Source: Pseudomonadota bacterium
Lineage (GTDB): Bacteria > Desulfobacterota > Syntrophobacteria > Syntrophobacterales > Syntrophobacteraceae
DNA length: 5,644 bases
Direction of reading: 5' to 3'
NCBI GenBank assembly: GCA_023416335.1
Contig: JAEZHY010000070.1
Coordinates: 1-5,644 of the forward strand
Both the position numbers and the translations under genes were made by a program. Under the pieces are notes generated by a model. That model worked only from the letters and a program-made list of their open reading frames with translations. It made no database searches and was not told the DNA's origin. This document shows positions 1 to 5,000 of the stretch, piece after piece (the first letter of the stretch is position 1; every line of letters starts with the position of its first letter).

Positions 1-761
1 ACGCCGAACTCTGCCACAACCGTGACGTGGAGATCCCACTGCATGGTGACGTCGGAGCGGTTCTGGAACAATTGACTGCGGCAATAGCAGCCCTGCCCGG
101 AAACGGGGCATGGCTTTCCGAACTGCAGGCGAGGGAATCGGAGCTGTCCCTGGCGGACCGCGAGTTCATGGATTCAGATACTGTGCCAATCCACCCTCTC
201 AGGCTTGCCCGGGAGATAAACGACTTTCTGACCGCCGACACGATCTTCATTGCTGACGGCGGCGACGTCGTAACCATATCCGCCAGTCTCATAAGGACGC
301 GCAAGCCCGGGCATTGGCTGGACCCCGGTCCCCTCGGGACCCTGGGAGTTGGAGCGCCGTTTGCGATCGCAGCTAAAGCCGCTCTGCCGCAAAAAGATGT
401 CTTCGTGCTTTTCGGTGACGGGGCGTTCGGTCTCACGGGTTTCGATTTCGACACGCTAGTTCGATTCAACATGCCCGTTATCGGAGTGGTCGCAAACAAT
501 GCAGCCTGGAACCAGGTACGCTATGTCCAGCTTCAGAAGTACGGCCCCGGACGTGGAGACGTCGCAAATGAACTCTCGCACCTCCGATACGACAAGATAA
601 TCGAGGCAATGGGCGGCTATGGAGAGAACGTGACGGAACCATCCCAGATCCGTCCTGCTCTCGAACGCGCGAAGAATTCGGGAAAACCCGCCCTGCTGAA
701 CGTAATAGTGGACAGAGACGTATTTAGTTCGAGCACGCGGAATATGGGAATATATAAGTGA
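1..761 (+). CDS. TPP-dependent enzyme, acetolactate synthase-like (C-terminal part, 5' truncated)
   Basis: The reading frame is open from base 3 to the TGA at 759-761, giving about 252 residues. Homologues run to roughly 550 residues, so the N-terminal Pyr domain with its catalytic Glu lies outside the window. The first visible residues (ELCHNRDVEIPLHGDVGAVL) look like the end of the central domain. The C-terminal PP domain follows, with the diphosphate/Mg-binding signature GDG (codons 414-422), 24 residues, then NN (495-500). Upstream of it is the conserved segment WLDPGPLGTLGVGAPFAIAA. By family knowledge these enzymes make or cleave carbon-carbon bonds next to a carbonyl (acetolactate synthase, 2-hydroxyacyl-CoA lyase, oxalyl-CoA decarboxylase). 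The PGPLGTLG and FDTLVRFNMPV segments recall IlvG-type acetolactate synthase-like proteins, but the substrate cannot be settled from this half. The GTG at 27 is internal and not the start. The protein is probably cytosolic. Family call is firm; exact reaction is open. Confidence 0.9.
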   Translation, partial: AELCHNRDVEIPLHGDVGAVLEQLTAAIAALPGNGAWLSELQARESELSLADREFMDSDTVPIHPLRLAREINDFLTADTIFIADGGDVVTISASLIRTRKPGHWLDPGPLGTLGVGAPFAIAAKAALPQKDVFVLFGDGAFGLTGFDFDTLVRFNMPVIGVVANNAAWNQVRYVQLQKYGPGRGDVANELSHLRYDKIIEAMGGYGENVTEPSQIRPALERAKNSGKPALLNVIVDRDVFSSSTRNMGIYK

Positions 762-784
762 ATAGTGAACGGTGAGCAGTGAAC
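757..784. repeat. Four 7-bp GTGAA-type tandem units
   Basis: Four consecutive heptamers read agtgaat, agtgaac, ggtgagc, agtgaac. The stop codon of the TPP gene (759-761) lies inside the first unit. Short GTGAA-rich strings like this recur between genes in some deltaproteobacterial genomes (from memory, untested here). No function is assigned. Confidence 0.6.
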
Positions 785-818
785 TGTCTGGTGCCCACCT
801 TTAGGCCTTCCGGAGATG

Positions 819-855
819 GGATCCCAAGCGGGAGCTTAGCGGGAGCTCGGGATCC
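819..855 (+). terminator. Composite hairpin downstream of the TPP gene, possible terminator
   Basis: The outer arms GGATCCC (819-825) and GGGATCC (849-855) pair perfectly. Inside, GAGCT (832-836) pairs with AGCTC (844-848), stacked directly on the outer stem, leaving a 6-nt bulge on the left and a 7-nt loop. The element is built on an 11-bp tandem repeat, AGCGGGAGCTT (827-837) and AGCGGGAGCTC (838-848). Only a short TTTT (863-866) follows after a few bases, so termination on the + strand is plausible but not canonical. It lies 57 bp past the TPP stop and also downstream of the convergent DUF2442 gene. Confidence 0.4.
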
Positions 856-883
856 AACGGAGTTTTAATCAGTGATCACCGCC

Positions 884-911
884 TCTCTCGGAAGGGTTGC
901 GCCACGAGAGA
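884..911. repeat. 7-bp inverted repeat next to the DUF2442 stop codon
   Basis: TCTCTCG (884-890) and CGAGAGA (905-911) are perfect complements around a 14-nt loop, beginning 9 bp past the end of the DUF2442 gene on the minus strand. No T-tract follows on that strand, so it is at best a weak or factor-assisted 3' end. The 8-bp palindrome GTGATCAC (872-879) lies beside it. Confidence 0.3.
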
Positions 912-920
912 CCGGCTCGA

Positions 921-1364
921 TCAGGGATTTGAATCAAGCGCGAGTGTAGCGAGCGCAACGACACGCGGGATAGGCTTTGTACCCTGCTCATAGTAAACCA
1001 CCATGCGGCGGCTTAGCCCAAGAGCACAGGCGGCTGTGTCAAGCGTGTAAGCTTTGCGTTCTCGCCATCTTTTGAAAGCCTCCGGTGACATAGTTTGTCC
1101 CGACTGTTCTTGAGCAAGTCGCCAAAGTGTATCGGCAGACATATCAATTTCATCTGTCCAGGAAACATCCGTACCATGTTCGCCAACCTGCACGCGCTTA
1201 AACAATTCCGGTGAGCGGCGCAAAGGTTCATAGATTCGGTATGTTTCAATCATTCCTGAGACATCAACCTGGCTTTCATCGCCATTGTTCCAACAAATGA
1301 TCAAGGTTAATGGCTTTTTGTCCGCAGTAACGGCAACGATACGCGGTAAAGTCTTCTTCGGCAT
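921..1364 (-). CDS. DUF2442 protein with C-terminal helix-turn-helix (putative antitoxin/repressor)
   Basis: A 147-residue protein. Residues about 7-87 carry the DUF2442 pattern: a beta-rich segment LTLIICWNNGDESQVDVSGM, then LFKRVQVGEHGTDVSWTDEI and the D(M)SADTLWRLAQEQ end. Residues about 92-141 form a lambda-repressor/XRE-like helix-turn-helix (LDTAACALGLSRRMVVYYEQ, then the P.PR.V.LA helix). From memory, this two-domain layout matches NE0471 of Nitrosomonas europaea, solved as a putative DNA-binding protein. The start chosen is the ATG at 1362-1364 (MPKKTL): it has GGGGG at 1373-1377, spaced 8 nt, and leaves only 5 nt after the DUF4160 stop. An ATG at 1397 would add 11 residues overlapping the upstream gene and lacks an obvious ribosome site. 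The close spacing implies co-transcription and probably translational coupling. I infer a role as the DNA-binding partner that represses its own operon. The antitoxin role is a hypothesis. Confidence 0.82.
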   Translation of the reverse strand: MPKKTLPRIVAVTADKKPLTLIICWNNGDESQVDVSGMIETYRIYEPLRRSPELFKRVQVGEHGTDVSWTDEIDMSADTLWRLAQEQSGQTMSPEAFKRWRERKAYTLDTAACALGLSRRMVVYYEQGTKPIPRVVALATLALDSNP

Positions 1365-1369
1365 AATCG

Positions 1370-1603
1370 TCACCCCCGTTCGTTCAGTTCGACCCATTTA
1401 AGTGCCAATGCCTCTTGATGTGCCTGTGCCCATGCCAATGCTTCAGCAATCTGGGTAAGTCGGGCTTCGCCAGCAATCACCGTCAAATCCGAAATCTGCA
1501 CCAACACCTGAAAATCGGGTGAAACGATGTGAAAGTGAGGCGGACGATGATCGTCAGCGTACATGCGTATACTCACAGTTCCAAAACGTTGCAGTACCGG
1601 CAT
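1370..1603 (-). CDS. DUF4160 domain protein (putative toxin-like partner)
   Basis: A 77-residue protein that is DUF4160 over its whole length. It starts MPVLQRFGTVSIRMYADDH and carries the family signature DHRPPHFH (residues 18-25), then a short beta segment and a C-terminal helix rich in Ala, Leu and Trp (IAEALAWAQAHQEALALKWVEL). DUF4160 genes are often found beside DUF2442 genes, and such pairs have been regarded as toxin-antitoxin-like; biochemical activity is not established to my knowledge. The conserved His residues of PPHFH could bind metal or act in catalysis, but this is guesswork. The ATG at 1601-1603 has GAGGG at 1607-1611, a rather short spacing of 3 nt. It is the first gene of a two-gene unit, upstream of the HTH gene as in higBA-type order. 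No signal peptide or membrane segment is seen. The domain call is strong; toxicity is unproven. Confidence 0.85.
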   Translation of the reverse strand: MPVLQRFGTVSIRMYADDHRPPHFHIVSPDFQVLVQISDLTVIAGEARLTQIAEALAWAQAHQEALALKWVELNERG

Positions 1604-1627
1604 AGGCCCTCGTTACAACGTCTCCAT

Positions 1628-1648
1628 ATAGTGCAATAGTTGCACTAT
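1628..1648. promoter_or_regulatory. Perfect 9-bp inverted repeat, likely operator of the DUF4160-DUF2442 unit
   Basis: Arms ATAGTGCAA (1628-1636) and TTGCACTAT (1640-1648) are exact reverse complements around the spacer TAG. The site lies 25 bp upstream of the DUF4160 start codon and covers the candidate -10 region. Size and symmetry fit a dimeric HTH repressor, and the second gene of the unit encodes one, so autoregulation is the simplest reading. Binding is inferred only. Confidence 0.6.
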
Positions 1649-1664
1649 TGGCGGAAAAAGTCAA
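1636..1664 (-). promoter_or_regulatory. Sigma70-like promoter candidate for the DUF4160-DUF2442 unit
   Basis: On the minus strand TTGACT (1659-1664, 5 of 6 to consensus) is followed by 17 bp and AACTAT (1636-1641, 3 of 6). The -35 is good and the -10 weak. The -10 and part of the spacer fall inside the 1628-1648 dyad, so a bound repressor would block polymerase. Confidence 0.45.
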
Positions 1665-1693
1665 TCCCCCACAGAAAATAGGCAACTTTTTCC
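1653..1693 (-). repeat. 9-bp inverted repeat between permease stop and DUF4160 promoter
   Basis: GGAAAAAGT (1653-1661) and ACTTTTTCC (1685-1693) pair perfectly around 23 nt. It begins one base after the permease stop codon on the minus strand, so it could be a weak 3' hairpin for the permease transcript. The stem is mostly A:T and the loop long, so it is not a textbook terminator. Its promoter-side arm overlaps the -35 of the downstream unit. Confidence 0.3.
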
Positions 1694-1694
1694 C

Positions 1695-3023
1695 TTATTC
1701 ACCCCCCGCAGTGACCTGTCCCGGCGCGGCCTTTTCCCGACCTTCTTCGCCCACCTTTCTGATGAGCAAAACAAGCCCCGCGGCGCTCAGCATGCACACG
1801 ACCAGGAACATTATCCCGCCGGCAAATGACCCGGTCGCATCGCGGATGAAGCCCATCGCGTAAGGGCCTGCGAAACCGCCGAGATTGCCTACGCTGTTGA
1901 TCATTGCGATCGCGCCTGCCGCCGCCGTGGCGGTCAGGAATGAAGACGGAATGGACCAGAACGGGCCGAACGATCCGTAGACTCCCATAACCGCCAGGGT
2001 AAAGAAGACCATCGAGACGGTTATGCTTATATCGGCGAGAAAAACGCTTCCGGCAAACCCGACCGCGCCCGTTAGGAGTCCGGCAACCGTATGGTATCGG
2101 CGCTCACCGGTTTTATCCGAGTGATGCCCGATGAGGTACATGGCAAGGAAGCCGAAGATGTACGGGATCATGACAAGGAAGCCGACCATCTGGTTGCTGA
2201 GAGCCGATGAGAGGGCTTTCACCTGGATGGGCAGAAAAAGGGTAACGCCGTAAAAGCCGCAAACCCAGGCAAAGTAAATGCCCGAGAGAATCAGAATGTC
2301 CCGGTCGGAGAACGCCTGTATGAGGCTGTATTTCTTTCTCTCCTGCTTGGCTGCTCTTTCCGCAGACAAAGCGCTTACAAGCCATGTCCGCTCTTCTTCG
2401 TCCAGCCATTTGGCTTCTTCCGGTTTGTTGGTCAGGTAAAAGGGGCAGATTATGCCCAGGATAACCGAAGGCAGGGCCTCCATGATGAAGAGCCATTTCC
2501 AGCCGCTCCATCCCATCCAGGTAATCCCGAGAAGATAGGTGGACAGGGGTGCGGCAACGATGTTGCATATCGGAAGGGACATCATGAAGAATGCAACGGC
2601 TTTTGCCTGGTCTTTCGAACGGGACCACGTGCTGAGGTAGTATATGATGCCGGGGAAGAAGCTCGCCTCGGCCACTCCCAGGAAGAATCGAACGATGTAG
2701 AACTGCATGGGAGTGGAAACCCAGGCCGTCAGGCCCGAAATGATCCCCCAGGTAATGAGTATCCTTGCAATCCAGATCCTCGCTCCAACCCTGGCCATGA
2801 TCAGATTGCCGGGAACCTCCATCAGGAAATAGCCGATGAAGAAAATACCCGCGCCGAAGCCGTAAATGGCATTGCTGAACCCGAGTTCCTGGTTCATGGA
2901 CAAGGCTGAAAACCCCACATTCACCCGGTCCAGGAAAGAAACGATGTAAAGCAGTCCCAGGAAGGGCATCAAGCGCCGGAAAACTTTCTTCACAGTGCGC
3001 TTTCCCAGTGGCGAATCAGTCAT
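1695..3023 (-). CDS. MFS permease, anion:cation symporter (phthalate permease) family
   Basis: A complete 442-residue inner-membrane transporter, the usual length for this family, with about 12 hydrophobic helices split by a charged central loop at residues about 198-242. Hallmarks of the ACS branch are clear: LDRVNVGFSALSM (31-43), YGFGAGIFFIGYF (54-66), EVPGNLIMARVGARIWIARI (69-88), GWSGWKWLFIMEALP (171-185) and the FGPFWSIPSSFL...GFAGPY region (352-388). By family knowledge (TtuB tartrate, HpaX and phthalate permeases) it brings in organic anions such as hydroxy acids, dicarboxylates or aromatic acids with protons; the actual substrate is not readable. The start is the ATG at 3021-3023, with GGAGG at 3031-3035 spaced 7 nt. 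It is transcribed alone or upstream of the DUF4160 pair (91-bp gap), and a terminator separates it from the barrel gene. It converges on the TPP enzyme, so a shared pathway is possible but not shown. Confidence 0.93.
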   Translation of the reverse strand: MTDSPLGKRTVKKVFRRLMPFLGLLYIVSFLDRVNVGFSALSMNQELGFSNAIYGFGAGIFFIGYFLMEVPGNLIMARVGARIWIARILITWGIISGLTAWVSTPMQFYIVRFFLGVAEASFFPGIIYYLSTWSRSKDQAKAVAFFMMSLPICNIVAAPLSTYLLGITWMGWSGWKWLFIMEALPSVILGIICPFYLTNKPEEAKWLDEEERTWLVSALSAERAAKQERKKYSLIQAFSDRDILILSGIYFAWVCGFYGVTLFLPIQVKALSSALSNQMVGFLVMIPYIFGFLAMYLIGHHSDKTGERRYHTVAGLLTGAVGFAGSVFLADISITVSMVFFTLAVMGVYGSFGPFWSIPSSFLTATAAAGAIAMINSVGNLGGFAGPYAMGFIRDATGSFAGGIMFLVVCMLSAAGLVLLIRKVGEEGREKAAPGQVTAGGE

Positions 3024-3083
3024 TCGGATTCCTCCGGCTCATGTAATGTCATTTTTGCTGCTGCCCGGTTCTTGTGCGTTCCC

Positions 3084-3112
3084 TATATACCATCCTTTTC
3101 AGGATGCGTGAA
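3084..3112 (-). promoter_or_regulatory. Promoter candidate of the permease with a dyad in its spacer
   Basis: On the minus strand TTCACG (3107-3112, 4 of 6) is followed by exactly 17 bp and TATATA (3084-3089, 4 of 6). The spacer holds a perfect inverted repeat, CATCCT (3091-3096) and AGGATG (3101-3106) around 4 nt. It lies about 60 bp upstream of the start codon. The dyad could be an operator; this is inference. Confidence 0.4.
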
Positions 3113-3167
3113 TGCAACTTACCGTTTTTTCAATCGTTTTATGATGAGATCAAAATGGGTCGATGAC

Positions 3168-3184
3168 GCGCTTCAAGGAAGCGC
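3168..3184. repeat. 7-bp inverted repeat in the permease upstream region
   Basis: GCGCTTC (3168-3174) and GAAGCGC (3178-3184) pair perfectly around AAG. No T-run follows on either strand, so it is not a standard terminator. A smaller palindrome, TCGTA-G-TACGA, lies at 3222-3232. The rest of the 3024-3306 gap shows no credible gene. Confidence 0.4.
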
Positions 3185-3270
3185 ATTGCGGCCGGGATTT
3201 CTGGAAGGGGGAGGGGGATCGTCGTAGTACGAGAAGTCGGAAGAGAAATCAGTATGAAAAATAGACAATA

Positions 3271-3299
3271 CGGGGCAGGCGAGTAAACCGCCCGCCCCG
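3271..3299 (-). terminator. Rho-independent terminator of the outer-membrane protein gene
   Basis: Arms CGGGGCAGGCG (3271-3281) and CGCCCGCCCCG (3289-3299) form an 11-bp GC-rich stem with a 7-nt loop; the one non-Watson-Crick position is a G:U pair in the minus-strand RNA. Reading the minus strand, a T-rich stretch TATTGTCTATTTTT follows. It starts 7 bp past the stop codon, so it ends the barrel transcript and insulates the permease. Confidence 0.85.
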
Positions 3300-3306
3300 C
3301 ATTTGG

Positions 3307-4854
3307 TTAGAACCGAACTGCAAAACCAGCGGCTACAAGTACTTCCTCCCGATCCTTGTCGGCGGAAAAACCCGCGACGGGAGCACTATAGACCGAAACC
3401 TGCATGTTGTTGTCATTGAGGGAGAGCTTCTGCCACCCGCCCTGTACGAACGGTTCGACGGTGAAACTTCCAAACGCTGCCGTCGCTCCGATTGACCCAA
3501 TTATTCCCCAGTGCTCGCCTTCGGGCGCGGCATTAATCACATACCAGTTGGGAGGTACTATAAGGTCAAGATCCGAAAAAGAAGTCTCTTCCCTGACCCA
3601 TCCTCTGAAAAAGTCGATACCGCCCCTGACCGTGAGATCCTTATTGAGTGCCTGTTCGGCCGTCAGCCTCAGCCTCACCTGGTGTTCGGTGGATACCGGG
3701 AAAGGAGCATAATCGTAGAGTTCGTCCCACGCCGCCGAACTGAGAATATCGCGCACACGGAATGAACTCTCGTTTCGGATGTAATCGTAATAGAGCCCCG
3801 CACCAAGCCTCATCCCGCTTTTAAGGGTGTAGTCAAGACCGCCGCCTGCTTCAATTTTGAGCAGTTTCTCGGGGTTGTCCACTCCCACTGAAAATGGGGC
3901 TGTCACAACGACTCCCGGCGAAATTACCGCGGCGTTGCTGTAGTTTCGATACTGGTAATCCCCTCGAACTACGAATGGTAGGGCCAGAGCATCGCTCACC
4001 TGATGCCTCAGCCAGAAATCGCCTCCTACACTCCAACCGCCCACGTCTCCGTTGAAATTCCCGGACTCTGTGCGGCCCGTGGAGGAGTTTACGGCTGCAT
4101 AATCAAGTGAATTGTTGGAGCTGAGCAGAGCACCGCCTCGGGCGGTGACGGCAATTTTGTCCCGACCGAATTCTCCCTGAACGCCGGTCTTGAACAGTGC
4201 CTCGATGAAGTCGGCATTCCGGGGAGGCGCCATTGGGAATAAACGCGCGTAAACTGAATTGACGGAATCTATACCGAATCTCGTTTCGGTGATGGTGTTG
4301 TCTTCCTGCTGGTAGGAGAGCTGGAACTCAGCCCCAAACTTCAACTTATCGCCAATCGGAAGAGCATAGAGCACGCGCACGGCAAAGTTGTCCAGGCCGG
4401 TGTCTGCATTGTAGATATCCGGGGTACCGGTCAGAATATTCTGGGTGCTGGAATCAAAATCGCCCTGAGTACCGCGGTAACCGATAAATATCCCCATTCG
4501 GCCGGTTCCGAGCGCAAAAGAGGTCCCCACCAGGGCCTCGTTTTCCATAACGTCCCCGGAAGCGTGGAAATTGGCGGGAAGCATCATCGGCATCCATGCC
4601 TCGAGAACACCCAGCGGGCTCCTTATGTCCAGATCCAGATCGTTTGTCGGCTTGTAAAGAAACTTGTAAAAAGCGTAATATTGCGTCCCCTTACTGTCCG
4701 CCAGCACAGCAGGATGAACAAGGAAATCGGATTCATCCGAAATCAGGCCGTATGGATCGCTCATTCCGGCCATTCGTCCCTCCCAGGCCATTGCCGCGGA
4801 ACTCATAGCCAAAAGAAGCAAAATGGTGATGAAAAGCGCACTTCGTCCTCTCAT
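3307..4854 (-). CDS. Uncharacterised outer-membrane beta-barrel protein
   Basis: A 515-residue secreted protein. Residues 1-23 form a clear signal peptide (MRGRS, hydrophobic core FITILLLLAM, cleavage expected after AMA before WEGRM). The mature part begins with a motif containing DPYGLISDESDFLVHP, followed by alternating hydrophobic/polar strands joined by short turns (for example LLKIEAGGGLDYTLKSGMRL and VRLRLTAEQALNKDLTVRGG). It ends FAVRF, a terminal Phe typical of BAM-recognised barrels. I do not recognise a named family; similar-looking proteins with the DPYGL/DESDFL start come to mind from deltaproteobacteria. The ATG at 4852-4854 is preferred because AAAGGGGGG lies just upstream and the signal peptide begins there; the ATG at 4890 would add 12 polar residues before it. 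Transport, adhesion or an envelope role are all possible. It appears monocistronic, with a terminator directly behind it. Confidence 0.85.
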   Translation of the reverse strand: MRGRSALFITILLLLAMSSAAMAWEGRMAGMSDPYGLISDESDFLVHPAVLADSKGTQYYAFYKFLYKPTNDLDLDIRSPLGVLEAWMPMMLPANFHASGDVMENEALVGTSFALGTGRMGIFIGYRGTQGDFDSSTQNILTGTPDIYNADTGLDNFAVRVLYALPIGDKLKFGAEFQLSYQQEDNTITETRFGIDSVNSVYARLFPMAPPRNADFIEALFKTGVQGEFGRDKIAVTARGGALLSSNNSLDYAAVNSSTGRTESGNFNGDVGGWSVGGDFWLRHQVSDALALPFVVRGDYQYRNYSNAAVISPGVVVTAPFSVGVDNPEKLLKIEAGGGLDYTLKSGMRLGAGLYYDYIRNESSFRVRDILSSAAWDELYDYAPFPVSTEHQVRLRLTAEQALNKDLTVRGGIDFFRGWVREETSFSDLDLIVPPNWYVINAAPEGEHWGIIGSIGATAAFGSFTVEPFVQGGWQKLSLNDNNMQVSVYSAPVAGFSADKDREEVLVAAGFAVRF

Positions 4855-4911
4855 GTTCCCCCCTTTGTTCTTCGAATCAATACGCCCCATATTTTTTGCG
4901 ACACTGCCACT

Positions 4912-4938
4912 TTTATCACCTATCGGACAGATTGTTAA
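4912..4938 (-). promoter_or_regulatory. Weak promoter candidate for the outer-membrane protein gene
   Basis: On the minus strand TTAACA (4933-4938, 5 of 6 to -35) is followed by 15 bp and GATAAA (4912-4917, 4 of 6 to -10). The 15-bp spacing is short. It lies about 60 bp upstream of the chosen start, within the 146-bp gap that otherwise shows no gene and no clear terminator for the upstream transporter. Confidence 0.28.
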
Positions 4939-5000
4939 ATTGGGTTAGGTGTGGTTTATGCCAGGAAACGCTTATTTTCGAACATGTTTTGCGCGATACT

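Noticed and set aside
762..920. CRISPR-like or integron-like repeat array
   Set aside because: The repeats are short, directly adjacent heptamers and one 11-bp duplication, with no regular spacers and no associated cas or integrase gene.
1648..1863. 71-codon + strand open frame antisense to the permease 3' end
   Set aside because: It has no recognisable domain, starts inside the operator dyad, and is antisense to well-supported coding sequence.
2113..2628. 171-codon minus strand open frame inside the permease
   Set aside because: It is an alternate frame of a strongly conserved MFS gene, with Cys/His/Arg-rich low-credibility sequence.
4895..4912. Sigma54-like promoter (TGGCA...CGCAA on the minus strand) upstream of the barrel gene
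   Set aside because: The GG and GC elements are about three bases too close for the required -24/-12 spacing.
4564..4938. 124-codon + strand open frame antisense to the barrel protein N-terminus
   Set aside because: It runs antisense to the signal peptide and conserved start of the outer-membrane protein, and its composition is typical of a shadow frame.
4980..5000. Terminator for the Atg22/UMF1-type gene
   Set aside because: Only a short AACATGTT palindrome and A/T-rich sequence are present; no stem followed by a T-tract could be found.
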